A stretch of 9,623 nucleotides of DNA from Thermomicrobiales bacterium (GCA_025928535.1 JAICJJ010000065.1:1-9623), one strand, 5' to 3'. Numbered from the stretch's first letter, positions 1 through 7,253 are shown. Notes: generated by a model from the letters alone, not told the origin. Translations and numbers: made by a program.

Positions 1-163
1 CTTGCAGCATCTCTTCGGCGAGGCCGGGGTCGCGCGTCAGCAAGCGGAGGTAGGCCAGCAGCGGCGCCCGATGCGCGTCGTAGAGTTCCGTCAGCGCGTC
101 CGGGTCGCCGGCCGCCATCCGGGCGATCGTCGTCTGCTCGCGATCCAGGACGGGCTGCTGCAT
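1..163 (-). CDS. ECF-type RNA polymerase sigma-70 factor, N-terminal part (cut by left window edge)
   Basis: Reading leftwards from the ATG at 163, 54 codons stay open to the edge and the rest of the gene lies outside the window. The peptide starts MQQPVLDREQTTIARMAAGD and continues with the pattern ALTELYDAHR..LLAYLRLLTRD..LAEEMLQ. This is the layout of sigma-70 region 2 (helices 2.1-2.2, core RNA polymerase binding) as found at the start of ECF sigma factors: acidic or small residue, 'L..LYd.h...ll.yl..lt.d...AEe.lQ'. The promoter-binding part of region 2 and all of region 4 are missing here, so the ECF class cannot be assigned. The start is uncertain: a GTG in frame at 193 would add ten residues, and neither start has a good Shine-Dalgarno sequence. 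The gene follows aminotransferase 1 by 102 bp on the same strand and may be read through from it. An anti-sigma gene may follow outside the window. Confidence 0.85.
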   Translation of the reverse strand, partial: MQQPVLDREQTTIARMAAGDPDALTELYDAHRAPLLAYLRLLTRDPGLAEEMLQ

Positions 164-191
164 CTCGGGAGGTCCCGGTTCGATCGCCGCC

Positions 192-209
192 ACGGCGCCG
201 CCGCGCCGT
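192..209 (-). promoter_or_regulatory. Hairpin upstream of the sigma factor start
   Basis: A perfect 7-bp inverted repeat (ACGGCGC / GCGCCGT) encloses a 4-nt loop in the gap between aminotransferase 1 and the sigma factor. The alternative GTG start (193-191) lies inside its 3' arm, which slightly favours the ATG at 163. There is no T-run after it, so it is not a convincing intrinsic terminator. In such GC-rich sequence it may be chance. Confidence 0.3.
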
Positions 210-240
210 CTACCCGTTGAGTAGCGGATTCGCCGTCAAA

Positions 241-255
241 TGTTCAGTTGTTCAG
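241..255 (-). repeat. Tandem heptamer CTGAACA in the aminotransferase 1-sigma factor gap
   Basis: On the minus strand CTGAACA occurs twice, 8 bp apart start to start, directly followed by TTTGACGG. This is the least GC-rich part of the 102-bp gap and would suit a protein-binding site or a promoter for the sigma factor. TTGACG (239-234) resembles a -35 box, but I find no matching -10 hexamer at normal spacing. Confidence 0.25.
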
Positions 256-265
256 GTCCGGCCGG

Positions 266-1459
266 TCAGCCGCGGCGGACCTCCTCGATCGCCGCCGCGA
301 AGGCCGGCAGGCTTCGCTCGATCATCGCGTCGTTGGCGGTCAGGCAGATGCGGAAATGGCCGGGCGTCTCGAACAGCCAGCCCGGCATGACGAGCACGCC
401 CCGTTCGGCCAGCCGGTCGACGAACGCGCGGTCGTCCGGAATGGGCGATTCGGGGAAGAGATAGAAGGTTCCTTCGGGCGAGCGGACGCGATAGCCCATG
501 TCGCGCAGCGCCCCGACCATCCAGTCGCGCTTGCGCTGCAGGTCGGCGATGTCGATCGAGAGTTTTTCCAGTCGGGCCAATGCGTGCTGCAAGAGCGCGT
601 TCGGATAGATGAAGCCGATCGACGGCTGGAGGAAGAAGGCCGCGTCGCGCAAGGCGGCCCGCTCCGGCAGATCGGGCGAAAGCGCCAGATAGCCGACGCG
701 CTGGCCGGGCGCAAGGAGCGTCTTGCCGTAACTGTAAGCCAGCAGCGTCGGCGGGTAATACGCGATCGGGCTCTGGAAGCGGGCGCCGTCGAAGACGATC
801 CGGTTGTACGCCTCGTCCGAAAGGAGATAGATGCGCCGCCCGTGCCGCGCCGAAGCGCCGTCGAGGAGTTGGGCAAGGGCGCGCAGCGTCGCTTCGGGAT
901 AGATGCGGCCGGTCGGGTTGTTCGGCGTGTTGACGATGACGACCCGCGTCCGCGGCGTGATCGCGGCGGCGATCGCGTCGAGGTCGAGATCGAACGCAGC
1001 CGGATCGAGCCGGACCTTGACCGGAACGAGCCCCGCTTCGACCACGATCCCTTCGTAGGCGAACCAGGGCGGCAGATTGAAGATCGCCTCGTCGCCCGGA
1101 TCGGCGACCAGTTTGAGCGCCAGGGCGATGGCAGAAAAGCCGCCGGTCGTCATCAGGATGTCTTCGGGCGCGAAGGGGATGTCGAGCCAGCGCCGCAGCG
1201 ATGCGGCGGCCGCGTCCTGGGCCTCCGGTTCGCTCCATTTGTAGGCGAACCATTGGTCGTCGCGCGGCGTCAGGTTCTCCCGCAGCGCGTCGACGTAGGC
1301 GGGCAGCGGCGGCTCGTGGGGATTGCCGAAGGTGAAATCGAGCGCGTCGGGCTGGTTGGCGAGCCGGCGAAAGGGGCCGTTCATGAACGCCGACAGCCGC
1401 TGAAAGGGCGCGACCGCGACGATCGTTTCGGCGCGACGGGAGAGGGGAGCATCGGTCAT
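266..1459 (-). CDS. PLP-dependent aminotransferase, class I/II fold (copy 1)
   Basis: A 397-residue fold type I aminotransferase that should move an amino group between an amino acid or amine and a 2-oxo acid, in the cytoplasm. The pyridoxal-phosphate site is complete: NTPNNPTG at 177-184, Asp215 and Tyr218 in SDEAYNRI, the Schiff-base Lys246 in SYGKTLLAPGQRVGY, Arg254 for the phosphate, and near the C-terminus Arg370 in HFRICLTA, the arginine that usually holds the substrate carboxylate. The length is normal for the family. The start at 1459 is chosen because GAGGAG lies 9 nt upstream; an in-frame ATG at 1510 would add 17 residues without a comparable site. It lies 99 bp after the flavoprotein and 102 bp before the sigma factor. 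It is a close paralogue of the gene at 8235-9443. The substrate is unknown: nothing in the motifs separates an aspartate-, aromatic- or branched-chain-type enzyme. Confidence 0.95.
   Translation of the reverse strand: MTDAPLSRRAETIVAVAPFQRLSAFMNGPFRRLANQPDALDFTFGNPHEPPLPAYVDALRENLTPRDDQWFAYKWSEPEAQDAAAASLRRWLDIPFAPEDILMTTGGFSAIALALKLVADPGDEAIFNLPPWFAYEGIVVEAGLVPVKVRLDPAAFDLDLDAIAAAITPRTRVVIVNTPNNPTGRIYPEATLRALAQLLDGASARHGRRIYLLSDEAYNRIVFDGARFQSPIAYYPPTLLAYSYGKTLLAPGQRVGYLALSPDLPERAALRDAAFFLQPSIGFIYPNALLQHALARLEKLSIDIADLQRKRDWMVGALRDMGYRVRSPEGTFYLFPESPIPDDRAFVDRLAERGVLVMPGWLFETPGHFRICLTANDAMIERSLPAFAAAIEEVRRG
900..943 (-). repeat. 44-bp exact direct repeat, copy in aminotransferase 1
   Basis: These 44 bases are identical to 8875-8918 in aminotransferase 2, at an offset of 7,975 bp. 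They encode the NTPNNPTG cofactor-site motif and its flanks. Further matches occur at the same offset, for example 32 bp from 1010. This is paralogy at DNA level, not a separate element, but it is long enough to be a site for homologous recombination. Confidence 0.95.
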
Positions 1460-1468
1460 CTGCGGCGA

Positions 1469-1474
1469 CTCCTC
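1469..1474 (-). promoter_or_regulatory. Ribosome binding site fixing the aminotransferase 1 start
   Basis: GAGGAG on the minus strand lies 9 nt before the ATG at 1459. It decides this start over the upstream in-frame ATG at 1510, which has no such sequence. Confidence 0.75.
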
Positions 1475-1499
1475 AGGCGGCGACAAGGTTCCTTCGGAC

Positions 1500-1523
1500 G
1501 ACGCTGCCACGTCGGGTTGTTCC
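1500..1523 (-). promoter_or_regulatory. Possible ECF-type promoter before aminotransferase 1
   Basis: The minus strand has GGAAC (1523-1519), a 15-nt spacer, then CGTC (1503-1500). This resembles the GGAAC / CGTC or GTC boxes used by many ECF sigma factors, though the spacer is about one base shorter than the commonest arrangement. A start some 8 nt further on would give a short leader containing the GAGGAG site. The ECF sigma gene two positions downstream makes autoregulation conceivable. The motif is short and this is inference. Confidence 0.22.
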
Positions 1524-1545
1524 GCCGCGCCGCCGCGTCGGGTTG
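1510..1545 (-). repeat. 10-bp direct repeats before aminotransferase 1
   Basis: CAACCCGACG on the minus strand occurs at 1545-1536 and again at 1519-1510, 26 bp apart, with a GCGGCGGC-type run between them. The downstream copy overlaps the spacer of the possible ECF promoter. The pair could be an operator, or chance. Confidence 0.3.
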
Positions 1546-1558
1546 CATTGGGGTGATC

Positions 1559-2947
1559 TCACCGCGCGACCCCGGCCGGCCGGACGTTTTGATTGAGCCG
1601 GAACAGATTGGTCGGATCATACATGGCCTTGATCTCCGCCAGCCGCGCGTAGTTGTCCCGATAACTGGCGGCGACCCGTTCCTCGCCTTCGTCCATCAGG
1701 AAATTGACATACGCGCCGCCCGCGGAATACGGATGCAAGGCCTCCCAATAGCCGCGCGCCCAGGCCGTCAACGCGGGCATCGCGGTCGGGTCCGGCGAGA
1801 TGCCGGCGATGATATGGACGAAGTCGGCGTCCCGATAACTGAATGCGGTGTCGGTTGGAGCGATCCGTTGCTGGGCGCCCGTCAACGGATAGATGTGCAT
1901 CGCCGATTGAATGTTTTGCACGCGCGGGCCCCAGGCGAGATGCTCCGCAATCGCCGCATCGGACAAATCGGTGACGAAGTCCGCTTTCCAGTAGTGATGG
2001 AACCCCGGCGGGATGAGGGCATCGAACATGGCGTTGAGGGCTGGATAGGGCAGCGGCCCGGCCAGGTCCAGGACGGGCGGAACGATCTCGCGCGCCGGCC
2101 GCAGATCGCGCTCGGCCGCTGCGAGCGATCCGAGATGGCAGACGACCAGGCCGCACATCGTCGCGCCCTGCAATTCCTCGGGCACGAATGGTTCCGGCGG
2201 GGCGATCAGGAAAGCGAAAAAGGCGCTCACGTCGTCGGGGGCGTCGCGCATCCATTCCTGGAAAAAGCGGAGCAATTCCGCGGCTCGTTCCAGCGGGTAG
2301 AGGATCGGTCCTCCGTAGACCTGGCTGACCGGATGCATGCGAAACTCGAACGAAGTGACGATCCCGAAGTTGCCGCCGCCGCCGCGCAAGGCCCAGAACA
2401 GGTCGGGATGTTCTTCCTCGCTCGCCGTCAGAAACCGGCCATCGGCCGTCACCACCTCGGCAGAGCGCAGATTGTCGCAACTGAGCCCATATTTGCGAGT
2501 CAGGTAGCCGAACCCCCCGCCAAGAGTGAGCCCGCCGACCCCGGTGGTGGAAAAGATGCCGCCGGGCGTCGCCAGCCCGAACACGCGCCCGGCATGATCG
2601 AAATCGCCCCAGGTCGCCCCGCCGCCGACGTGGGCGATGCGCTTCATCGGGTCGATCCGGATTCCGCGCATCGGCGAGAGGTCGATCACCAACCCGTCGT
2701 CGCACGTGCCCTTGCCGGCCGCGCTGTGGCCGCCGCCGCGCACCGCCACGGTCAGGTCGTTTTCGCCCGCGAAGGTCACCGCGGCGATGACATCGGCGAC
2801 GTCGACGCAGCGGGCGATGGCGGCCGGCCGCCGGTCGATCATCCCGTTGTAGACGCGCCGCGCGGTTTCGTAGTCGGCATGGTCCGGTTCGATCAAATCG
2901 CCCCGCATTGCGCCGCGCAATCCGGCAAAGTTCGATCCGTTCATCAT
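1559..2947 (-). CDS. FAD-linked oxidoreductase, BBE-like (PCMH-type FAD-binding domain)
   Basis: A 462-residue flavoprotein oxidase or dehydrogenase. The FAD-binding half shows VAVRGGGHSAAGKG at 67-80, where His74 is the residue that carries covalent FAD in this family, then GVGGLTLGGGFGYLTRKYGL (136-155) and ALRGGGGNFGIVTSFEF (about 186-202). The C-terminal BBE domain ends with the typical YDPTNLFRLNQNVRP. The position that is cysteine in bicovalent members (AGVCPTVGVGG in berberine bridge enzyme) reads GGIFSTTGVGG here (Phe132), so a single histidyl link is expected. Such enzymes oxidise alcohols, sugars or amine-type secondary metabolites; the substrate cannot be read. I see no signal peptide, so it is probably cytoplasmic. 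The start is one of the two ATGs at 2947 and 2944, 4 and 7 nt after GAGGAG; the in-frame ATG at 3022 falls inside the structured leader. It follows the LuxR gene by 141 bp. Confidence 0.93.
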   Translation of the reverse strand: MMNGSNFAGLRGAMRGDLIEPDHADYETARRVYNGMIDRRPAAIARCVDVADVIAAVTFAGENDLTVAVRGGGHSAAGKGTCDDGLVIDLSPMRGIRIDPMKRIAHVGGGATWGDFDHAGRVFGLATPGGIFSTTGVGGLTLGGGFGYLTRKYGLSCDNLRSAEVVTADGRFLTASEEEHPDLFWALRGGGGNFGIVTSFEFRMHPVSQVYGGPILYPLERAAELLRFFQEWMRDAPDDVSAFFAFLIAPPEPFVPEELQGATMCGLVVCHLGSLAAAERDLRPAREIVPPVLDLAGPLPYPALNAMFDALIPPGFHHYWKADFVTDLSDAAIAEHLAWGPRVQNIQSAMHIYPLTGAQQRIAPTDTAFSYRDADFVHIIAGISPDPTAMPALTAWARGYWEALHPYSAGGAYVNFLMDEGEERVAASYRDNYARLAEIKAMYDPTNLFRLNQNVRPAGVAR

Positions 2948-2951
2948 GACT

Positions 2952-3026
2952 CTCCTCGATGCGCTCGGGCAGACGGCCATTGGCCGAGGCCCACTTTCAG
3001 GTCGCGAAGTCCGTCTTCGCATCGAG
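2952..3026 (-). promoter_or_regulatory. Structured leader of the flavoprotein gene overlapping its ribosome binding site
   Basis: Just before the flavoprotein start the minus strand carries a perfect 9-bp inverted repeat, CTCGATGCG (3026-3018) with CGCATCGAG (2963-2955). Nested inside is a 6-bp pair, AGACGG (3016-3011) with CCGTCT (2976-2971). The Shine-Dalgarno GAGGAG is at 2957-2952, so the 3' arm of the long stem covers its first half. A competing hairpin, GCGAAG / CTTCGC with a 5-nt loop (3020-3004), uses bases of both 5' arms; if it forms, the long stem cannot and the ribosome site is free. A small CGGCC / GGCCG hairpin sits at 2986-2974. The architecture is that of a two-state leader, but function is inferred from pairing alone. 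Confidence 0.45.
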
Positions 3027-3088
3027 TGAATGACGCAATCCGGACTACCGAATTCGAGACGATCGACAACCGAGACGCCGCCGACGTG

Positions 3089-6067
3089 TCAGACGAGGTC
3101 ATGCGCGACGGCGACGCGCGCCGCAGCCACGCGCGACGAGACGTCGAGCTTGCCGTAAATGGAAGTCAGGTGGGAATTGATCGTCCGCGGCGAGAGCGAC
3201 AACCGCTCGGCGATCGAGGCGTCGGTCAATCCATCGACCAGCAGTTGCAGCACCTCCCGTTCGCGCGCGGTCAGGCCGAACCGTTCGTCTTGGGGCGCGA
3301 CCGTGGCCAGAAGCGCGCGGCACGAAGCATCGAGCCCGTGCATGCCGATTGCGGCAGCCGCTGTTTGCGCCTGCTGAGCGAGCGCGCGCGCCTGCCGCCG
3401 ATCGCCCGGTTGTTGGCGGCGCGCGCGCCAGACGGCTTTGGCCAGCAGGCTGCGGGCGATGAAGGGCCGCAAACCGAGCCCCATGCTGACGGCCAGCGCC
3501 GCGTCGAATTGGCGTTCGGCTTCGTCCCAGCGCGCCTGTTCCATCGCCAGTTGGCCGAGGTAGAGCGCGATCGGACCGTGACAGAGGACGAGCGAGCCAT
3601 CGGGCGCCAGGCGATCGGCGTACGGCGACATCGCCTGCGAGAGCCGGTCGGCGGCTTCGCGGTCGTGGAACGCGACGGCCGCTTCCGTGAGCCGGGTCAC
3701 GACGCTGTGCCAGGTCTGACTCATCGGCTGCAAGATGCGGTCGTCCTGCAGCAGTGCGTCGAAATCGGCCCGAGCGGCGGTTTCCTGGCCGCGCGCCAGC
3801 GCCAGCGCCATGCGGTGCGCCTGCGCCGCGTGCCGCCACAAATGCAGTTCGTTGGGAACATGGATGTCCTCGGTGAACTCGTCCAGGCGGCCCAGATCGC
3901 GCAGCAGCAGGAAGCGTTGGCACTGGTGCTGGTATGGAGCGGCGCTCCGCCACAACTCGCGCGCTCGGTTCATCCAGGCCTCGGCGCTTGCGTAGTCGCC
4001 GAGCAGCAAGTCGACCATGCCGTGGAACGCGGCCGCGCGCTGCGTGATGTAGGGGATGTGCGAATACGCTTCGATCTGATCGATCGTCGCCATGGCCCGG
4101 CCGGCGCCCGCGAGATTGCCGACCTCCAGGCAATGATGCTGCTCCGAGAGGCAGCCCCACATCCGGAGGAGCGGATCTCCCGTCTTTTCCGCATGCTCGA
4201 TGAGGCGTGCCGCATCCCGAACTCGCTGCGAGAAATCGGCTGGGCCGGCGTGCGCGGTCAGACGGGACCATTGTGCAAAGGCGAGTTGGTCCGGATCGGC
4301 GAGCCGCTCGGCCACGGCGACCGCCTCGTCGGCGAGCGCCCGGCCGCGCGCGCTGGTTCCACACGACCGATTGATGAGATTGACCGCCAGCCGGCCGAGA
4401 ACGCGCACCCGCAAGGGACGATCCTCCGGCCCGAGCGCTGCCAGCGCCTCTTCGAGCAACTGATCCTGCTCGAATCCGCCGAAGGCCCCGACGATGTTCA
4501 CTCCGACAAAGGCGACGGCCGCCCGCGCCATCCCTTCCGGATCGTGAAGCGCACGCGCCAGCGTGAATGCTTCCTTGAGGAGGGAGCGCGCGTCCGGCAC
4601 ATCCCCCGATCCCGATCCAGCCCGATTGCGCGCTTCCCCGAGCGACAGCAACAGGTGGCCTCGGCGGCCAAGGTCCACGTCGTCGCAGGCGTCGAGCGCG
4701 GCGAGCGCGCGGACATATTGCGTTGTCGCCGCTTCCCAGGCGAACCGCGCCATCGCCGCGTGCCCGGCTCGCGTGGCGCAATCGACGAGGCGCTCCGGAT
4801 CGCCGAGGGGGCGCGCGTGGGCGAAGTGATGGGCGAGGAGTTCCCAGCGCGGTTCGCGACCACGAGCCCGCGCCGCCAACAATTCACCGATGGCGAGGTG
4901 ATGGGCGGCGCGCTCGGACCCGGGGAGGTCCAGATAGAGCGTGTCCTGGACGAGCGCATGGCTGAAGCGGAAGACCGTGGGCGCCTCGGCCGGATCGAGG
5001 AGATGGGCGCGCGTCGCCTCGTCAGTGGCGGCTAGGACATCGCCGACGGACAAGCCGAATGACGGCGCGAGCACGTCGAGGTCGAACTCCCGGCCGATGA
5101 CCGCCGCCAGCGCCAGAACGTGCCGGCAGAAGGAGGTCAGACGATCGAGGCGGCGGCTGATCGCGTCGCGGACCGTTTCGGGGACGGAGGGCGGCCGAAA
5201 CGCCGGGCGTCCTTCGCCGGCGCCGTCTTCGTCCAGGAGCAGACGCACGACTTCCGTGACGAAGAACGGATTGCCGGCGGTCTCCTCCATGACCCGGTCG
5301 ACCAGCGCCGCTGACTGCGGCCGGCCGGCGACGAGCGCCATGAAACGGGCGATCTGCGGTTTCGGCAAGCCACGAAGAACGAGCCGATGGCACGTCGGGG
5401 CGCGCGCCACGTCCGCCAGCAGCGCGTTAGCGGGGTGCGGCCGGGCTACTTCATCCGATCGGTAGGTGGCCAGGAGCAGGAGCGGGGTTTCCCGGCAATC
5501 ATGGGCGAGGAAGCGCAGCAGTTGCAGCGTCGGCGTGTCGGCCCACTGCACATCGTCGAGCACGATCAGCAACGGCTGCTGGCGCGCCGCCTGACGAATC
5601 GCCGCCGATGTCGCCGCGAGGACGCCGAACAACCGCGCTTCGGCGTCCGGCGCCGCCTCCGTTGGCTGCTCGACGAGTCCGGGCAGGACGTGGGCCAGTT
5701 GGGCGGCGTTGGCGCCGACGATCTGCCGCAATGTCTCGCCGTCGAGCGATTCCAGCCAGGGGCCGAGCGCGTCGGTCCATGGCCAGAATGGTGGCGCGCC
5801 TTCCCATTCGTGACACTGTCCGCGGAGCACGCGAACCGATCGGGCCCGAGCGATGGCGGCAAGTTGCTCGGCGGTGCGGGTCTTGCCGATCCCCGGCTCG
5901 CCGGCGAGCAAGACGACCTGGCCTTCTCCGGCGATCGCGCGATCCAGCGCCGCGGCGAGCGCTTGCAGGTCGCCGTCGCGGCCGACGAACGGGAGCGCGG
6001 CGACCCCGGCAGGGGCATCGTGGTCGGAGCGCGACGGACCGTGACGGGACATCGGCGCATCGATCAC
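3089..6067 (-). CDS. Large ATP-binding LuxR-family transcriptional regulator (LAL/MalT-like)
   Basis: A 992-residue regulator in three parts. An N-terminal STAND/AAA-type ATPase begins at PFVGRDGDL (26-34), with Walker A GEPGIGKT at 56-63, Walker B LLIVLDD at 166-172 followed by VQWAD, and the sensor-like ATYRSDEV at 200-207. A long helical, alanine-rich middle of about 550 residues is compatible with TPR-like repeats and probably senses a ligand or partner. At the C-terminus (about 930-992) is a LuxR DNA-binding domain, LTAREREVLQLLVDGLTD and SPRTINSHLTSIYGKLDVSS. By family analogy ATP and an inducer drive assembly on DNA; the signal is unknown. The GTG at 6067 is preferred because GGGAG lies 9 nt upstream; ATG at 6052 has no such site, and ATG at 6325 would overlap 172 bp of the methyltransferase. 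Its place inside the gene row suggests control of its neighbours. Confidence 0.93.
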   Translation of the reverse strand: MIDAPMSRHGPSRSDHDAPAGVAALPFVGRDGDLQALAAALDRAIAGEGQVVLLAGEPGIGKTRTAEQLAAIARARSVRVLRGQCHEWEGAPPFWPWTDALGPWLESLDGETLRQIVGANAAQLAHVLPGLVEQPTEAAPDAEARLFGVLAATSAAIRQAARQQPLLIVLDDVQWADTPTLQLLRFLAHDCRETPLLLLATYRSDEVARPHPANALLADVARAPTCHRLVLRGLPKPQIARFMALVAGRPQSAALVDRVMEETAGNPFFVTEVVRLLLDEDGAGEGRPAFRPPSVPETVRDAISRRLDRLTSFCRHVLALAAVIGREFDLDVLAPSFGLSVGDVLAATDEATRAHLLDPAEAPTVFRFSHALVQDTLYLDLPGSERAAHHLAIGELLAARARGREPRWELLAHHFAHARPLGDPERLVDCATRAGHAAMARFAWEAATTQYVRALAALDACDDVDLGRRGHLLLSLGEARNRAGSGSGDVPDARSLLKEAFTLARALHDPEGMARAAVAFVGVNIVGAFGGFEQDQLLEEALAALGPEDRPLRVRVLGRLAVNLINRSCGTSARGRALADEAVAVAERLADPDQLAFAQWSRLTAHAGPADFSQRVRDAARLIEHAEKTGDPLLRMWGCLSEQHHCLEVGNLAGAGRAMATIDQIEAYSHIPYITQRAAAFHGMVDLLLGDYASAEAWMNRARELWRSAAPYQHQCQRFLLLRDLGRLDEFTEDIHVPNELHLWRHAAQAHRMALALARGQETAARADFDALLQDDRILQPMSQTWHSVVTRLTEAAVAFHDREAADRLSQAMSPYADRLAPDGSLVLCHGPIALYLGQLAMEQARWDEAERQFDAALAVSMGLGLRPFIARSLLAKAVWRARRQQPGDRRQARALAQQAQTAAAAIGMHGLDASCRALLATVAPQDERFGLTAREREVLQLLVDGLTDASIAERLSLSPRTINSHLTSIYGKLDVSSRVAAARVAVAHDLV

Positions 6068-6076
6068 GTCCGACCG

Positions 6077-6081
6077 CTCCC
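6077..6081 (-). promoter_or_regulatory. Ribosome binding site favouring a GTG start for the LuxR regulator
   Basis: GGGAG on the minus strand lies 9 nt before the GTG at 6067. It would be 24 nt from the ATG at 6052, too far, so the GTG start is favoured. Confidence 0.55.
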
Positions 6082-6122
6082 GACTGCGATGGACCCGACT
6101 CCAGCGCAGGCGCCTCGATCCG

Positions 6123-6137
6123 ACGACCGGCGGTCGT
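6123..6137 (-). other. Small hairpin in the methyltransferase-LuxR gap
   Basis: ACGACC-GCC-GGTCGT forms a 6-bp stem with a 3-nt loop, 16 bp after the methyltransferase stop codon. No T-run follows, so it is at best a weak pause or mRNA 3' end element. Nothing else stands out in this 86-bp gap. Confidence 0.3.
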
Positions 6138-6153
6138 GGCCGCGCATGCTCGC

Positions 6154-7227
6154 CTACCCCTTCCCGGCAACGTAGTACTTGTTGTACCGATCGCCTTCGA
6201 CCTGCTCGACGGCGATGCGCGCGAATCCGGCGTCGGCCAGCATCGCGCGCGCTTGCTGCTCGCCCCACATCGCGCCCAGTCCCGTCCCATCGAGGGCGAG
6301 CGAAACGGTCATGCAGTGCATGCACGAGACGGCGTACATCAACGGCGCGAGCGGAAAGTCCATGTTTTCGTCGAGGTTGCTGGAGGCGCCGCAGTCCACC
6401 ATCAGGAAGACGCCGTCGGGTCGGAGCGCGCGGGCGATGCCGGCCAGCACCCGCGCCGGCTGGGCCTGGTCGTGGATGGCGTCGAACGCGGTGACGAGAT
6501 CGAAACGCTCGTGCAGGTTCAGATCGCTCACGTCCCGCGCTTCGAACCGCGCGTTGGGCAGGTCGAGGCGCTGCGCTTCATCCTGGGCCGCCGCGATTCC
6601 CTCGGCCGAAAAGTCGTAGCCGACGAACCGGCTGTCGGGAAAGGCGCCGGCCATCAGGTTGATGGCGTGTCCGCGCCCGCAGCCGATGTCGGCCACGTCG
6701 ATGCCCGCCCGCAGTCGCTCCGGCAAGCCCGGCGCGAGCGGCAGGATGACGTCGAGCAGCGCGGCGTCGTGCACGTTGCCGCTGTCTTCGGCCATCAATT
6801 GCTGGAATTGGGGATAGGCCGCGTAGGAAACGCCCCCGCCATGACGGAAACATTCGATGATCGGCGCTTCGACCTGCGCCAGCATCGGGATGTAGCGAGC
6901 CTGAAACGCCAGGTTGTCGACGCCGGCGGCGCGCGTCAGCCAGGCGGCATGCTCCGGCGGGAGCGTGTAGGTTTGCGCGGTCGGGTCGAAGTCCACGACG
7001 CGGCCGGTCGCCACCGCGCCGAGCCATTCGCGCACGTAGCGTTCGTCGAGCCCGGCGGCCTCGGCAAGTTGGTGGCTGGTTGCCGCCGGCCGCTCCGCCA
7101 TGACGTCGAACAAGCCGACCTGGTGGCCGATGCTGGCCATGAGCGTGATCGCCGCGCCATTCAGCGCCTCGACCATCCGTCCCGCGAAAGCCTCGGATCG
7201 TACCCGGTCGAATGATTCGTCTGGCAT
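6154..7227 (-). CDS. Class I SAM-dependent methyltransferase (Rv2258c-like)
   Basis: A 357-residue methyltransferase. The N-terminal 100 or so residues are helical and look like the winged-helix dimerisation part of this family (HQVGLFDVMAER, HQLAEAAGLDERYVREWLGA, ending with YTLPPEHAAWLTR). The Rossmann domain follows, with motif I VADIGCGRGHAIN at 178-190, the acidic YDFS at 204-207, and FDLVTAFDAIHDQ at about 242-254. The C-terminal segment has MHCMTVSLA (303-311) and GLGAMWGE, typical of Rv2258c-type proteins. It should transfer a methyl group from S-adenosylmethionine to a small molecule whose identity is unknown. The start at 7227 is firm: AGGAGG, the strongest ribosome site in the window, lies 5 nt upstream. 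It sits between DUF2182 and the LuxR gene. No catalytic motif looks damaged. Confidence 0.93.
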   Translation of the reverse strand: MPDESFDRVRSEAFAGRMVEALNGAAITLMASIGHQVGLFDVMAERPAATSHQLAEAAGLDERYVREWLGAVATGRVVDFDPTAQTYTLPPEHAAWLTRAAGVDNLAFQARYIPMLAQVEAPIIECFRHGGGVSYAAYPQFQQLMAEDSGNVHDAALLDVILPLAPGLPERLRAGIDVADIGCGRGHAINLMAGAFPDSRFVGYDFSAEGIAAAQDEAQRLDLPNARFEARDVSDLNLHERFDLVTAFDAIHDQAQPARVLAGIARALRPDGVFLMVDCGASSNLDENMDFPLAPLMYAVSCMHCMTVSLALDGTGLGAMWGEQQARAMLADAGFARIAVEQVEGDRYNKYYVAGKG

Positions 7228-7232
7228 GGCGT

Positions 7233-7238
7233 CCTCCT
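7233..7238 (-). promoter_or_regulatory. Consensus ribosome binding site of the methyltransferase
   Basis: AGGAGG on the minus strand lies 5 nt before the ATG at 7227. It is a full match to the anti-Shine-Dalgarno complement and stronger than those of the neighbouring genes. Confidence 0.85.
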
Positions 7239-7253
7239 GATCGATTGAGCCAA

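Noticed and set aside
2948..3022. A 25-residue N-terminal extension of the flavoprotein from ATG 3022
   Set aside because: The extension is Arg/Pro/Ser-rich and lies within the structured leader; the double ATG at 2947/2944 follows GAGGAG and gives a family-typical length.
248..5035. A 1595-codon open frame on the plus strand
   Set aside because: It runs antisense, codon-on-codon, to aminotransferase 1, the flavoprotein and the LuxR gene, which all share the same frame register. Stops in that frame would need sense TTA, CTA or TCA codons, which are rare at this GC content. The product is Arg/Gly/Asp-rich without any domain, and the sense proteins have clear families. It has no suitable ribosome site.
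6068..6325. An 86-residue N-terminal extension of the LuxR regulator up to ATG 6325
   Set aside because: It overlaps 172 bp of the methyltransferase, is Arg-rich without similarity to the family, and has no ribosome site; GTG 6067 has GGGAG at 9 nt.
5387..7215. Plus-strand frames opposite the LuxR and methyltransferase genes (5387-6175, 5608-7215)
   Set aside because: Composition is that of antisense shadows (runs of Arg, Gly, His, Asp) and both cross the boundaries of well-supported minus-strand genes.
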